Shown: piece after piece, positions 54,977 through 64,000 of the stretch
Layout of the letters: each line of letters starts with the position of its first letter
Numbering within the stretch: position 1 is the first letter of the stretch
Source: an uncultured Paracoccaceae bacterium
GTDB taxonomy: Bacteria; Pseudomonadota; Alphaproteobacteria; Rhodobacterales; Rhodobacteraceae
DNA length: 64,000 nucleotides
Direction: 5' to 3'
Assembly: GCA_947497185.1 (NCBI GenBank)
Contig: CANMFL010000004.1
Location: forward strand, 372,001 to 436,000
Notes under the pieces: generated by a model
Told to the model about the DNA's origin: nothing
Seen by the model: the letters and a program-made list of their open reading frames with translations, nothing else
Databases searched by the model: none
Position numbers and translations under genes: made by a program

Positions 54977-55001
54977 GTGCCTGATAGAATGGCGAAGCTA
55001 A

Positions 55002-55646
55002 ATGAATGATTTGATTGCAAAAGCAGCGATTGACCGTCGCATCGCGGACATCATCACCCCTGTCGTCGAAGACATGGGGTTCGAAGTTGTGCGCGTGCGG
55101 TTGATGTCTGGAAAAGAAACGATTCTTCAGATTATGGTCCAGCGCCCTGACGGCCAGATCGAAATTGATGAATGCGGTCAGGTGTCCACTGCGATTTCTG
55201 CGACCTTGGATGTCGAAGACCCGATTATTGAAGTTTATAACCTTGAGGTGTCCAGCCCCGGCATCGACCGCCCGCTGACGCGTCTTAAGGATTTCGACCA
55301 GTGGCAAGGCTTTGAAGCAAAGCTTGAGACAGACGAACTGATCGACGGCCGCCGCCGCTTTAAGGGCGAATTGGCTGGTACGCAGGACGACGAAGTGCTG
55401 ATCACCATTGAAGAAGGCACTATTGGTCTGAAATTCGCATGGCTGTCTGATGCCAAGCTGGTTTTGACTGACGAGTTGATCCGCGATGTTTTGAGTGGCC
55501 GCAAGGATGCTGGCCAAATTGATGAATCACAGTTTGATGAGATCGAAACGATCATCGACAGTGACGAAAACGCAGCCCCGTCTAAAACGGGCAAGTCCAA
55601 AAAGCGCCCAAGTTCCAAGAACAGCGCGAACAAGGAGAGTAACTAA
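55002..55646 (+). CDS. rimP: Ribosome maturation factor RimP
   Basis: RimP binds the 30S precursor and helps S12 and S19 assembly. The 214-residue product is longer than E. coli RimP because of a C-terminal Lys/Ser-rich tail. The N-terminal domain begins [14 protein letters not shown]; the second domain carries [23 protein letters not shown], the RimP signature near residue 84. The stop overlaps the nusA start by one base. The ATG at 55002 is the only good start. Confidence 0.94.
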   Translation: MNDLIAKAAIDRRIADIITPVVEDMGFEVVRVRLMSGKETILQIMVQRPDGQIEIDECGQVSTAISATLDVEDPIIEVYNLEVSSPGIDRPLTRLKDFDQWQGFEAKLETDELIDGRRRFKGELAGTQDDEVLITIEEGTIGLKFAWLSDAKLVLTDELIRDVLSGRKDAGQIDESQFDEIETIIDSDENAAPSKTGKSKKRPSSKNSANKESN

Positions 55647-57253
55647 TGGCGATTACCTCAGCCAACCAGCTTGAGCTGCTGCAAACCGCAGAGGCCGTAG
55701 CCCGCGAAAAGAACATCGACCCTGTGTTGGTGATCGAGGCGATGGAAGAATCCCTCGCGCGCGCTGCGAAATCCCGTTACGGCGCTGAAATGGACATTCG
55801 CGTGGCCATCGACCGTCGCACTGGTAAGGCCACGTTCACACGCGTTCGGACTGTTGTGTCTGACGAAGAGTTCGAAAACTACCAGTCCGAGTTCACGCTC
55901 GAATCCGCTAAAGAATACATGGAAAATCCTGAAATCGGCCAACAGCTGATCGAAGAGGTTCCACCGGTTGAACTGGGCCGTATCGCCGCACAATCCGCCA
56001 AGCAGGTGATCTTGCAAAAGGTCCGCGAAGCTGAGCGTGACAAGCAGTACGAAGAATTCAAAGACAAGGCCGGCACCATCATCAACGCGCTTGTTAAGCG
56101 TGAAGAATATGGCAACGTCATCATCGACGTGGGTTCTGGCGAGGCGATTTTGCGTCGTAACGAGAAAATCGGTCGCGAGGCATATCGCCCGAACGAACGT
56201 ATTCGTTGCTACATCAAAGAAGTCCGTCGCGAACAGCGCGGTCCACAGATCTTCCTGTCACGTACAGCGCCAGAATTTATGGCTGAGCTGTTCAAAATGG
56301 AAGTTCCAGAGATTTACGAAGGTGTTATTGAGATCAAAGCAGTTGCGCGTGATCCGGGTTCCCGCGCTAAAATCGCTGTGATTTCCTATGACGGTTCGAT
56401 TGATCCGGTTGGTGCCTGTGTCGGTATGCGTGGTTCACGTGTTCAGGCCGTTGTAAACGAGCTTCAAGGCGAGAAAATCGACATCATTCCTTGGAATGAA
56501 GATATGCCGACGTTCCTCGTGAACGCATTGCAGCCTGCTGAAGTCTCCAAAGTTGTTTTGGACGAAGAAGCTGGCAAAATCGAAGTTGTTGTTCCTGATG
56601 AGCAGCTGTCGCTTGCGATTGGCCGTCGTGGTCAGAACGTGCGTTTGGCGTCTCAGCTGACTGGTCTTGATATCGACATCATGACCGAAGAAGAGGAATC
56701 CAAACGTCGTCAGGCCGAATTCGAACTGCGCACAAAGCTGTTCATGGATACGCTGGATCTCGACGAATTCTTTGCACAGCTGCTGGTTTCCGAAGGGTTC
56801 ACGAACCTCGAAGAAGTCGCATATGTTGAGGCTGAAGAGTTGCTGGTTATCGAAGGTGTTGACGAAGGTACGGCAGGCGAACTGCAAACACGTGCCCGCG
56901 AATACCTCGAAGCGCAGAACAAAAAGGCGATGGATGCTGCTTTGGCCGCAGGTGTTGAGCAGTCCTTGATCGACTTTGAAGGTCTGACACCACAGATGTT
57001 GGAAGCACTGGGTGCTGACGGCGTGAAAACGCTGGAAGATTTTGCGACCTGTGCAGACTGGGAATTGGCAGGTGGCTGGACCATCACCAAAGGCGAGCGC
57101 ACCAAAGATGACGGTGTACTTGAGCCATTTGATGTGTCGCTTGAGGAAGCGCAAAACATGGTCATGACTGCCCGCGTGATGCTGGGTTGGGTTGATCCTG
57201 ACGAGCTGACTGCCGATGAAGACGATGCGACAGAGGAGGAATCAGAAGCCTAA
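55646..57253 (+). CDS. nusA: Transcription termination/antitermination factor NusA
   Basis: NusA binds RNA polymerase and modulates pausing, termination and antitermination. The 535-residue product has the N-terminal RNAP-binding domain, an S1 domain (AIIDVGSGEAILRRNEKIGRE-like region near residue 155), two KH domains (including GACVGMRGSRVQAVVNELQGEKIDI and LAIGRRGQNVRLASQL) and a C-terminal helix-hairpin-helix portion ending in acidic residues. It is in the standard order between rimP and the YlxR gene. Confidence 0.96.
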   Translation: MAITSANQLELLQTAEAVAREKNIDPVLVIEAMEESLARAAKSRYGAEMDIRVAIDRRTGKATFTRVRTVVSDEEFENYQSEFTLESAKEYMENPEIGQQLIEEVPPVELGRIAAQSAKQVILQKVREAERDKQYEEFKDKAGTIINALVKREEYGNVIIDVGSGEAILRRNEKIGREAYRPNERIRCYIKEVRREQRGPQIFLSRTAPEFMAELFKMEVPEIYEGVIEIKAVARDPGSRAKIAVISYDGSIDPVGACVGMRGSRVQAVVNELQGEKIDIIPWNEDMPTFLVNALQPAEVSKVVLDEEAGKIEVVVPDEQLSLAIGRRGQNVRLASQLTGLDIDIMTEEEESKRRQAEFELRTKLFMDTLDLDEFFAQLLVSEGFTNLEEVAYVEAEELLVIEGVDEGTAGELQTRAREYLEAQNKKAMDAALAAGVEQSLIDFEGLTPQMLEALGADGVKTLEDFATCADWELAGGWTITKGERTKDDGVLEPFDVSLEEAQNMVMTARVMLGWVDPDELTADEDDATEEESEA

Positions 57254-57266
57254 TTTTGGCTTCTGA
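57242..57266. promoter_or_regulatory. Hairpin over the nusA stop codon
   Basis: TCAGAAGCC, loop TAATTTT, GGCTTCTGA: a perfect nine-pair stem whose loop contains the nusA TAA stop. No T-run follows. It lies nine bases before the YlxR-gene ATG, so it may control translation of that gene or mark an RNA processing site. Confidence 0.5.
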
Positions 57267-57274
57267 CCTTGAAT

Positions 57275-57931
57275 ATGGCGCGCGGTGGCCAACATAAGAA
57301 CCCTAACGACGATGCGGAACGTAAATGTATCGTCACGGGAGAGGTGCAACCAAAAGCCGGATTGATCCGGTTTGTGGTTGGCCCCGATAATGCTGTTTAT
57401 CCAGACATCTTGGGTAAACTGCCGGTTCGTGGTATGTACGTGACCGCTGACCGGGCTGTTCTAGAAGACGCACGAAAGGGGCATTTTGCCCGTAGTGCAA
57501 AGCAAGCCGTGACAGTATCGGACACCTTGATCGACGATGTTGAGCGATTGATTGCTCAGCATGTCATTGATTTGCTTGGTCTTGCTCGCAAGGCTGGGCG
57601 CGCCGTGTGCGGCTTTGAAAAAGTAAAAGGGTGGCTCGCCGGTAGCGAGAACGTCCGTGTCTTGATGCAGGCCTCTGACGGGTCTGAACGGGGCAAAACG
57701 AAACTATGGACCCCGGAAGGGGCCCGCTATTTTGGTTGTCTGACCGCGCAAGAGCTGGGTTTGGCCTTTGGCAGAGGAAGTGTGATACATTGCGCTCTCT
57801 CCACTGGTGGACTCAGCAATCGTGTTGTAGAGGATGCAACAAAGCTTTCGGGCTTACGCGGGATTGATGGTCAAAAGACTGGCAAGGGCAAAGCGGCCTT
57901 TGGGAAGGATACGAATTTAAATGAGCGATAA
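57275..57931 (+). CDS. YlxR (DUF448)-L7Ae-like RNA-binding protein
   Basis: A 218-residue two-domain protein. The first about 90 residues form the YlxR domain ([41 protein letters not shown]) and the second an L7Ae/RNA-binding domain ([40 protein letters not shown]). In some bacteria YlxR acts with RnpA in RNase P; the exact role is unsettled. ATG 57275 is preferred (TTG 57269 is possible). The gene overlaps infB by 11 bases. Confidence 0.88.
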   Translation: MARGGQHKNPNDDAERKCIVTGEVQPKAGLIRFVVGPDNAVYPDILGKLPVRGMYVTADRAVLEDARKGHFARSAKQAVTVSDTLIDDVERLIAQHVIDLLGLARKAGRAVCGFEKVKGWLAGSENVRVLMQASDGSERGKTKLWTPEGARYFGCLTAQELGLAFGRGSVIHCALSTGGLSNRVVEDATKLSGLRGIDGQKTGKGKAAFGKDTNLNER

Positions 57932-60422
57932 CGACGGCAAAAAGACACTTGGTCTTGGCGGTTCTCGTCCAAGCAACGTGAAACAAAGTTTTAGCCACGG
58001 GCGGACGAAGAACGTCGTGGTGGAAACAAAGCGTAAACGCGTTGTGGTTCCAAAGCCTGGCGCGGGGAAACCTGTGCCGTCTGGCCCAACTGGCCGGCCC
58101 ATCGGCGGTGATCCGTCCAAACGCCCAGCAGGCATTTCTGATGTCGAGCTAGAGCGCCGGATGAAGGCCCTCGCAATGGCGAAAGCCCGCGAGACCGAGG
58201 AAGCTGCGAAACGCGAAGCTGAAGAAAAAGAACGTGCTGCTGAACGTGCAGCCCGTCGCGCGGAACAAGAGGCCAAAGAGGCTGAAGACCGCGAGCGCGA
58301 AGAACGCGCTAAGCAAAAAGCCGAAGATGAAGCCGCTAAGAAGGCAAAAGCAGAAGCCGACGCACGTCGTGCAGCTGCCGCGCCTGCTGCTGCGGCGACG
58401 CCTACGGACGACGCGCCAACCACTGGTGGCGCTGCACGCAACGCCGCGCCGCGCAACAAAGTGCCAGAGCGTGACAACCGCGACAACAAATCCGGCAAGC
58501 CGGGTCGTGGTGACAACGATGGTCGCCGGTCAGGTAAACTGACAGTCAACGCTGCGATGCGCGGTGGTGAAGGTGGTCGTCAGCGTTCAATGGCTGCGAT
58601 GAAACGCAAGCAAGACCGTGCCCGCGCAAAAGCGATGGGTGTGTCTGCCGAGCGTGAAAAGGTTTACCGCGAAGTGTCTCTGCCGGAAGCGATCACCGTT
58701 TCTGAATTGGCTGCCCGTATGACCGAGCGTGTGGCTGACGTTGTGAAAGCGTTGATGACAAACGGTATCATGGCCACACAAACCCAGACGATTGACGCGG
58801 ATACTGCCGAATTGATCATCGAAGAGTTTGGCCACACTGTTGTCCGCGTGTCAGACGCTGACGTTGAGCAGGTAATTACAGCGGTTGAAGATAAAGCCGA
58901 AGACCTGAAACCACGCGCCCCGATCATCACGATCATGGGCCACGTTGACCACGGTAAAACATCGCTCTTGGATGCGATCCGTAAGACACGTGTTGTGGCT
59001 GGCGAAGCTGGCGGTATCACACAGCACATCGGTGCTTATCAGGTGACAACTGATGGTGGCCAAGTGCTGTCATTCCTCGATACACCAGGCCACGCTGCGT
59101 TTACGTCGATGCGGTCACGCGGTGCGCATGTGACTGATATTGTTGTGCTTGTTGTTGCGGCAGACGATGCTGTGATGCCGCAAACGATTGAAGCGATTGC
59201 ACACGCGAAAGCGGCTAAGGTGCCAATGATCGTTGCGATCAACAAGATCGACCGCGAAGGTGCGAACCCTGATAAAGTGCGGACAGACTTGTTGCAGCAC
59301 GAAGTGATTGTCGAGAAAATGTCCGGCGATGTGCAGGACGTTGAAGTGTCTGCGATCACAGGTCAGGGCCTTGATAAGCTGCTTGAAGCTATCGCGCTGC
59401 AGTCTGAAATCTTGGAACTGAAAGCCAACCCAGATCGCGCTGCGACCGGTGCGGTGATCGAAGCCCAACTTGATGTTGGTCGCGGTCCGGTTGCGACGGT
59501 TCTGGTTCAATCCGGTACGCTACGTCGCGGCGATATCTTCGTTGTGGGTGAGCAATGGGGTAAAGTCCGTGCGCTGATCAACGATCATGGCGAGCGCGTC
59601 GAAGAAGCGGGTCCATCCGTTCCTGTCGAGGTGCTTGGTCTGAACGGGACACCAGAAGCTGGCGACGTACTGAACGTGACGTCCACCGAAGCACAAGCGC
59701 GTGAAATCGCGGAATACCGTGCAAATGCTGCGAAAGATAAACGCGCAGCAGCGGGTGCGGCGACGACGTTGGAACAGCTGATGGCGAACGCCAAAGCGAA
59801 CGAAGACGTGAGCGAATTGCCGATCTTGGTGAAAGCAGACGTTCAGGGTTCCGCTGAAGCAATCGTTCAAGCGATGGAAAAAATCGGCAACGATGAAGTC
59901 CGCGTGCGCGTTCTGCACTCCGGTGTTGGTGCGATCACTGAAACGGATATCGGTTTGGCCGAAGCCTCAGGTGCGCCTGTGTTCGGCTTTAACGTCCGTG
60001 CAAACGCATCAGCGCGGAACACAGCCAACCAAAAGGGCGTGGAAATCCGTTACTATTCCGTCATCTACGATCTCGTAGACGATGTGAAAGCGGCGGCCTC
60101 TGGTCTGTTGTCTGCTGAAATCCGCGAGAACTTTATCGGTTACGCTACTATCAAGGACGTCTTTAAGGTGTCTAATGTTGGTAAGGTTGCCGGGTGTCTT
60201 GTGACCGAAGGTGTTGCGCGTCGCTCTGCGGGTGTTCGCCTGCTGCGTGATAACGTCGTGATCCACGAAGGTACGCTGAAAACACTGAAACGCTTTAAAG
60301 ACGAAGTGCCAGAAGTGCAGTCCGGTCAGGAATGCGGCATGGCATTCGAGAACTACGAAGATGTTCGTGCAAACGACGTCATCGAGATCTTCGAGCGTGA
60401 AGAAGTCGAACGGAACCTGTAA
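57921..60422 (+). CDS. infB: Translation initiation factor IF-2
   Basis: GTPase that delivers initiator tRNA to the 30S subunit. The 833-residue product has a long, charged N-terminal region (Arg/Glu/Ala/Lys-rich, residues about 30-190, with coiled-coil-like [19 protein letters not shown]), the IF2_N domain, and the G domain with G1 GHVDHGKT at about residues 340-347, [12 protein letters not shown] and NKID. Domains II-IV follow with [21 protein letters not shown] and KVGKVAG-like [15 protein letters not shown]. It ends the rimP-nusA-ylxR-infB operon at a terminator. Confidence 0.96.
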   Translation: MSDNDGKKTLGLGGSRPSNVKQSFSHGRTKNVVVETKRKRVVVPKPGAGKPVPSGPTGRPIGGDPSKRPAGISDVELERRMKALAMAKARETEEAAKREAEEKERAAERAARRAEQEAKEAEDREREERAKQKAEDEAAKKAKAEADARRAAAAPAAAATPTDDAPTTGGAARNAAPRNKVPERDNRDNKSGKPGRGDNDGRRSGKLTVNAAMRGGEGGRQRSMAAMKRKQDRARAKAMGVSAEREKVYREVSLPEAITVSELAARMTERVADVVKALMTNGIMATQTQTIDADTAELIIEEFGHTVVRVSDADVEQVITAVEDKAEDLKPRAPIITIMGHVDHGKTSLLDAIRKTRVVAGEAGGITQHIGAYQVTTDGGQVLSFLDTPGHAAFTSMRSRGAHVTDIVVLVVAADDAVMPQTIEAIAHAKAAKVPMIVAINKIDREGANPDKVRTDLLQHEVIVEKMSGDVQDVEVSAITGQGLDKLLEAIALQSEILELKANPDRAATGAVIEAQLDVGRGPVATVLVQSGTLRRGDIFVVGEQWGKVRALINDHGERVEEAGPSVPVEVLGLNGTPEAGDVLNVTSTEAQAREIAEYRANAAKDKRAAAGAATTLEQLMANAKANEDVSELPILVKADVQGSAEAIVQAMEKIGNDEVRVRVLHSGVGAITETDIGLAEASGAPVFGFNVRANASARNTANQKGVEIRYYSVIYDLVDDVKAAASGLLSAEIRENFIGYATIKDVFKVSNVGKVAGCLVTEGVARRSAGVRLLRDNVVIHEGTLKTLKRFKDEVPEVQSGQECGMAFENYEDVRANDVIEIFEREEVERNL

Positions 60423-60442
60423 TCAGGCGATCCGAAGAATTG

Positions 60443-60473
60443 AAAAGGGCGGTCCAGACGGGCCGCCCTTTTT
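60443..60473 (+). terminator. Intrinsic terminator after infB
   Basis: AAAAGGGCGGTCC, loop AGAC, GGGCCGCCCTTTTT: a nine-pair GC stem (one wobble), extended by A-T pairs, followed by T's; it starts 21 bases after the infB stop. Confidence 0.93.
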
Positions 60474-60552
60474 CGTTTCTAACGTATTTTGTGCGACGGA
60501 AGTTACCTGTGCTATCGTTTAACTCGCAAAGCACCTCACGAAGGAAGATTTG

Positions 60553-61560
60553 ATGCGCCCCGTTTTTGCCCCTATCGCTGCGTTATGCCTACTGCCGTCG
60601 GCGTCGTTCGCCCACGCAGATCACGACACGGTCGCCGAAAATGCCCTGACGGCACCAAGCGAGATCGTCGATTGTACTCTTGAAAACGGTGATGCGGCGC
60701 AATGTGCGTCGTACACTGTGAAATCACTGCCTGACGATCTGGAAATCGGACCGTTCTGCCCTGCGACCCTTGATGAAACGGGTGGGCTTTGGGAGTGGGA
60801 CGGCGAACGTGACGGTACGTATCTGCTGAATCGCGCGTTCTTTGAGATGCTGAACGGGCAGGGCTACACGTTTTACGATGGTGACGAAAATGTCTATTCG
60901 TTTGATATTCGCACCGAACGTCCTGTTGAAGACCACGAATGCATCAATGCGTCGCTTGATGAGACGGCGGAGATGACTGTGTTGATCCCGATTAATCCTG
61001 TGATGGCCGATGAACCAACTGATCTGGGTACTGTTGCGAAGGTGGGTATCGGGGTTGACGGCGTGCCGATCTTTGCCGATGCACCATCGGTCCTAGAGCG
61101 GTCACATATGCCCGCGCTGGACGTTTGTGGTGGTCATATTGACCCAGGTGGTTGGTATCACTGGCACGCGACCGCCACCGATATCGCGACGCCGCTGGAA
61201 GAGGCCGGAATTGAGAGCACTTGCAGCGTGGCGCAGGACAGCGGTGCATTGTTCGCCTATGCGTTCGACGGTTTCGCGATCTTTGGACACACAGAAGCGG
61301 ACGGCACGATGCCCGCTGATCTGGATGCATGCGGTGGCCATATCGGTATGACGGCCACAGATGACGAGGCTGTTTACCATTACCACGCTGGCGAAACATT
61401 CCCGAACTTGCCGAGCTGTTTGGTCGGGGTGTCCGCGCAGGATAACTTTACCACAACCGCCGCACAGGGCATTGGGTCCGCGCAAGGTGATCGTGGTGGG
61501 CCGCCACCTCAGCCACAAGATACAACTGATGATGGTTCTTCGTCGAATTTGCTTCGGTAA
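60553..61560 (+). CDS. YHYH-domain periplasmic protein
   Basis: A 335-residue secreted protein with a signal peptide (ending SASFAHADH). Its core shows the YHYH-domain motif YHYHAG near residue 275 and a related WYHWHAT near residue 200, each preceded by a CGGH motif (DVCGGHIDPGGW and DACGGHIGMTAT). The two Cys-His blocks look like metal-binding sites by inference. The C-terminus is Pro/Gln/Asp/Ser-rich. The start ATG at 60553 is six bases after AAGGAAG. Function of YHYH proteins is unknown. Confidence 0.87.
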   Translation: MRPVFAPIAALCLLPSASFAHADHDTVAENALTAPSEIVDCTLENGDAAQCASYTVKSLPDDLEIGPFCPATLDETGGLWEWDGERDGTYLLNRAFFEMLNGQGYTFYDGDENVYSFDIRTERPVEDHECINASLDETAEMTVLIPINPVMADEPTDLGTVAKVGIGVDGVPIFADAPSVLERSHMPALDVCGGHIDPGGWYHWHATATDIATPLEEAGIESTCSVAQDSGALFAYAFDGFAIFGHTEADGTMPADLDACGGHIGMTATDDEAVYHYHAGETFPNLPSCLVGVSAQDNFTTTAAQGIGSAQGDRGGPPPQPQDTTDDGSSSNLLR

Positions 61561-61573
61561 ATAAGACGGTTTA

Positions 61574-61599
61574 CCCCACGCAGATGTGTTTGCGTGGGG
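61574..61599. terminator. Hairpin between convergent genes
   Basis: CCCCACGCA, loop GATGTGTT, TGCGTGGGG: a nine-pair stem between the YHYH gene and the convergent mutT gene. No T-run follows on either strand. The adjacent GGATGCCTCCGGCGGGGATT segment looks like a 3'-intergenic repeat common in Rhodobacterales genomes, from memory. Confidence 0.5.
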
Positions 61600-61661
61600 G
61601 GCTGTCGGATGCCTCCGGCGGGGATTTAGAAGAAGTCAAAGAAGCCGAGGGAGTGGCGCGA

Positions 61662-62060
61662 TTAAAGCCAGTCCCTGAGGATCGGGATGAGCGGGATGTC
61701 TGCGGGCGGCATTGGATAGTCGCGCAGGTCTTTTGCGGCGACCCATTTCAGCGTTTGCCCTTCGCGGCCTTGCGGTGTTCCGTTCCATTTCCGACATGCG
61801 AACAGTGGCATCAGCAGGTGGAAATCGTCGTAGCTGTGTGATGCAAAGGTTAGCGGCGCGAGGCAGCTTTCCCATGTGTCGATGCCGAGTTCTTCTTGAA
61901 GTTCGCGGATCAGCGCGACTTCGGGCGTTTCGCCAGTCTCGACTTTGCCGCCGGGGAATTCCCATAGTCCCGCGAGCGATTTGCCTGCGGGACGTTGCGC
62001 GAGCAGGATGCGCCCATCGGTGTCGATGAGCGCGACTGCAGAAACCAGAAGCGTTTTCAC
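61662..62060 (-). CDS. mutT: MutT-type 8-oxo-dGTP diphosphatase (Nudix)
   Basis: A 132-residue Nudix enzyme of the MutT family, which sanitises 8-oxo-dGTP. The start is GTG at 62060 (read as M-K-T-L-L), overlapping the argJ stop by four bases (GTGA). The motif AQRPAGKSLAGLWEFPGGKVETGETPEVALIRELQEELGI in outline contains the Nudix box (GGKVETGETPEVALIRELQEELGI). The MutT-type ending ADIPLIPILRDWL is present. E. coli MutT is 129 residues, so the length fits. It follows argJ and is convergent with the YHYH gene. Confidence 0.9.
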   Translation of the reverse strand: MKTLLVSAVALIDTDGRILLAQRPAGKSLAGLWEFPGGKVETGETPEVALIRELQEELGIDTWESCLAPLTFASHSYDDFHLLMPLFACRKWNGTPQGREGQTLKWVAAKDLRDYPMPPADIPLIPILRDWL

Positions 62061-63271
62061 GAGCGATAATCCGCGTTGATGCGGATATATTCGTGGGTCA
62101 GATCGCAGGTCCAAACGGTGCTACTGCCGGAACCGATACCAAGATCAACGTTGATCGTGATTTCGTCGCCCTTCATGTAGGCTGCTGCCGCATCTTCGGA
62201 ATAATCAGGCGCGCGCCAGCCGTTGTCGGCTACTTTGATATCGCCGAAACTGATCGACAGCGCATCGCGGTCTGCTTTTGCACCTGACTTGCCGACGGCC
62301 ATCACGACCCGCCCCCAGTTCGCGTCTTCGCCCGCGATGGCGGTTTTGACGAGTGGTGAGTTGGCCGTGGCCATTGCAACTTTACGCGCGTCGTCGTCAT
62401 TGTCGGCGCCTGTGACGTCGATGGTGATGAACTTGGTCGCGCCTTCGCCGTCACGCACGACTTGATGCGAAAGGTCCAGCATCACGGCATGGAGCGCCTG
62501 CGCGAAATCATCGTTGCCAGTGACATCGACGCCTGACGCGCCAGTCGCGCCCACGAGCAGTGTGTCAGAGGTCGATGTGTCGCTATCGACGGTGATATTG
62601 TTGAACGTTTTGTTCGTGTTATCCGACAGCACCCATTGCAGCGCCTCAAAGCCGATCACCGCATCTGTAAAGATATAGACCAGCATCGTCGCCATATCCG
62701 GCGCGATCATGCCTGAGCCTTTGGCGATGCCTGCGATGTTGACTGTCTTGCCGTCCACGGTGATCTGACGTGTCGACCCTTTGGCAAAGGTGTCTGTCGT
62801 CATGATCGCGCGGGCCGCGTCTGGCAGTCCGGTGGCCGTTTGTGCGGTATGGAGTTCGCCGATTTTGGCGATGATTTTGTCGTGCGGTAACGGCTCGCCG
62901 ATCACGCCTGTCGAAGACGTGAAGACGCGATTTGCCGCGACGCCTGTTGTGTCTTGGATCGCGGATGCAATCGCGTTGACCGATCCTGTGCCATGCTTGC
63001 CTGTGAAGGCGTTGGAATTGCCCGAGTTCACGAAAATCGCGGCGGGGCCGGATTGGTCGCCGCCTAGTTTTTCTTGGCAGTCCAGCACGTTGGCGGACCG
63101 CGTCGCAGAGCGCGTGAAGACCCCGGCGATGGTGCTGCCGGGGCTAAGTAGGGCCAACATGACGTCGGCCCTATTGGCGTATTTCACCCCCGCTTCCGCA
63201 GTTGCGAATGTCACGCCGTCGATGACGGGAAGATCGGGAAAGGCCGCAGGGGCCAGCGGGGAAAGTGGCAT
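62057..63271 (-). CDS. argJ: Glutamate N-acetyltransferase / amino-acid acetyltransferase ArgJ
   Basis: ArgJ transfers an acetyl group between ornithine and glutamate in the cyclic arginine pathway. The 404-residue precursor self-cleaves before a Thr: the site reads GSGMIAPDMATML with the Ala-Thr junction near residue 192. N-terminal VIDGVTFATAEAGVKYANRADVM and the C-terminal ANWGRVVMAVGKSGA block are also typical. The start overlaps the parvulin-type gene by nothing (they abut at 63271/63272), and mutT overlaps the stop by four bases. Confidence 0.95.
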   Translation of the reverse strand: MPLSPLAPAAFPDLPVIDGVTFATAEAGVKYANRADVMLALLSPGSTIAGVFTRSATRSANVLDCQEKLGGDQSGPAAIFVNSGNSNAFTGKHGTGSVNAIASAIQDTTGVAANRVFTSSTGVIGEPLPHDKIIAKIGELHTAQTATGLPDAARAIMTTDTFAKGSTRQITVDGKTVNIAGIAKGSGMIAPDMATMLVYIFTDAVIGFEALQWVLSDNTNKTFNNITVDSDTSTSDTLLVGATGASGVDVTGNDDFAQALHAVMLDLSHQVVRDGEGATKFITIDVTGADNDDDARKVAMATANSPLVKTAIAGEDANWGRVVMAVGKSGAKADRDALSISFGDIKVADNGWRAPDYSEDAAAAYMKGDEITINVDLGIGSGSSTVWTCDLTHEYIRINADYRS

Positions 63272-64000
63272 TTACTTTGGCTCCAGCAAGGACAGATCGC
63301 CCAGAAGTTCAGGATCAAATGCGCCGTCTTCTGGCAGCACGATGTCAGCAGCTTCGGTCAATTCGGCCAGGCGGGCTTGAATCGCGGCTTCCTGCACTTC
63401 GGCCATCAGTTCGGAACGGACTTCTTCAAGCTCTGGTGCTTCTTTGACGCGGCTCTCGAGCAGTTTGATCACGTGAAAACCGAATTGCGTTTCGACAGGG
63501 TCGGAAACCGCGCCGACTTCCATGTTCATGACGGCATCCTCAAACGGTGTGACCATCTGGCCTGCGCCGAACCAGCCAAGGTTGCCGCCGTTTGGCGCGC
63601 TTGGTCCGGTGGACACTTCTTTCGCCACCTCTGCGAATTCTTCGCCTTCGTCGATACGCGCTTTGGCAGCTTCGGCTTCTTCCAGCGTTTCAACAAGCAG
63701 GTGTGCTGCGTTGTATTCGGTTTCTGATTCGCCTGTTTCGTATTTGCTGTCGTAGGCGGTTTGCAGCGCTTCGTCGGTCATTGCTGCGACGGAAAGTGTG
63801 TCGATTGCTTCACCAGCCAGCAAAGAGCGGCGTTCGTTGCGCAGGGCGTATTCGACGCGGTCAGGTGTTTCTGCGACGGCATCAGACAAAAGCTGTTGTT
63901 GGATCAGTTGCTCTAAAACGCCTTCAAACAGGACATCGGCAGCCAACGCTTGATACTGTTGTGGCAGTTGAGCGCGTGCGATAATCATCTCGCCGAGTGT
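63272..64000 (-). CDS. Parvulin-type peptidyl-prolyl cis-trans isomerase, partial
   Basis: The frame is open to the last base of the window, so the start lies beyond it; 242 residues remain. The C-terminal part has the parvulin domain: NAAHLLVETLEEAEAAKARIDEGEEFAEVAKEVSTGPSAPNGGNLGWFGAGQMVTPFEDAVMNMEVGAVSDPVETQFGFHVIKL (outlined), with the family's GGxLGWF and FGFHxIKL motifs. An upstream helical region resembles SurA/PrsA-type export chaperones. It abuts argJ with no gap (the stop ends at 63272), so it is probably co-transcribed with argJ and mutT. Confidence 0.9.
   Translation of the reverse strand, partial: TLGEMIIARAQLPQQYQALAADVLFEGVLEQLIQQQLLSDAVAETPDRVEYALRNERRSLLAGEAIDTLSVAAMTDEALQTAYDSKYETGESETEYNAAHLLVETLEEAEAAKARIDEGEEFAEVAKEVSTGPSAPNGGNLGWFGAGQMVTPFEDAVMNMEVGAVSDPVETQFGFHVIKLLESRVKEAPELEEVRSELMAEVQEAAIQARLAELTEAADIVLPEDGAFDPELLGDLSLLEPK

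Noticed and set aside
1..64000. Mobile elements, prophage, CRISPR or defence islands
   Set aside because: No transposase, integrase, tandem direct-repeat array, Cas, restriction or toxin-antitoxin signature was seen; gene content is housekeeping or metabolic throughout.
1..64000. tRNA or rRNA genes
   Set aside because: Gaps between genes were read for cloverleaf and GTTCGAATCC-like T-arm patterns; the few similar strings (for example in the CAP gene near 39417) lie inside coding sequence and lack the other arms.

Overview
The window is chromosomal DNA of an alphaproteobacterium, most likely a member of the Rhodobacterales (Roseobacter group). The support is protein family content and gene order: smr-mltA-tim44 / fxsA-secB / dnaQ-coaE-aroE-maf on one side and hemJ-rho-mnmE-mnmG-rsmG-parA-parB on the other, a MnmG whose N-terminus is encoded by a parS site, and a rimP-nusA-ylxR-infB operon. 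Base composition is moderate and fairly even. I see no insertion sequence, integrase, CRISPR array, rRNA or tRNA gene; nearly everything is vertically inherited housekeeping DNA.

Layout. 1-3.2 kb: the end of an MFS transporter, then Smr-domain protein, MltA and a Tim44-like protein on the minus strand. 3.2-4.4 kb: fxsA and secB. 4.4-7.1 kb: a tightly packed maf-aroE-coaE-dnaQ operon running left. 7.1-7.5 kb: the only long gene-free stretch, AT-rich and with DnaA-box-like sites; I read it as the probable replication origin. 7.5-14.8 kb: hemJ, rho, mnmE, mnmG, rsmG, parA, parB running right, with two perfect 16-bp parS palindromes inside the 5' ends of mnmG and rsmG. The genes flanking the gap diverge from it, as expected at a bidirectional origin.

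14.8-20.2 kb: hemW-rdgB-rph (minus) diverging from hrcA-grpE-TPM protein (plus). 20.2-27.7 kb: mutS (minus) and, divergently, a coupled unit of malic enzyme, PfkB sugar kinase, class IV aminotransferase and a sulfotransferase-like P-loop protein whose joint role is not known to me. 27.8-33.5 kb: SCP2 protein-argG, a membrane protein, two Nudix hydrolases around Hsp33, and a CCA-adding-type enzyme. 33.6-38.5 kb: a heterodimeric ABC exporter pair and an RNA methyltransferase. 38.5-41.1 kb: a small cell-envelope group (two L,D-transpeptidases, a CAP-domain lipoprotein, another lipoprotein).

41.2-48.1 kb: ferrochelatase, a methyltransferase, a ComF protein, glutaredoxin, a nitrilase-family amidase, a MarR regulator, a DJ-1/PfpI protein, ubiG and a proline iminopeptidase. 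48.2-53.6 kb: a complete peptide-type ABC importer operon with the binding-protein gene last. 53.8-54.9 kb: two small proteins of unknown function. 55.0-60.4 kb: rimP-nusA-ylxR-infB, preceded by a possible leader attenuator. 60.5-64 kb: a YHYH-domain protein, then mutT-argJ and a parvulin-type peptidyl-prolyl isomerase cut by the window end.

The observations most worth a second look are the origin/parS region with a LuxR-type helix-turn-helix remnant inside it, the kinase-aminotransferase-sulfotransferase operon, alternative hairpins before the ABC binding-protein gene, and several strong unexplained RNA hairpins.
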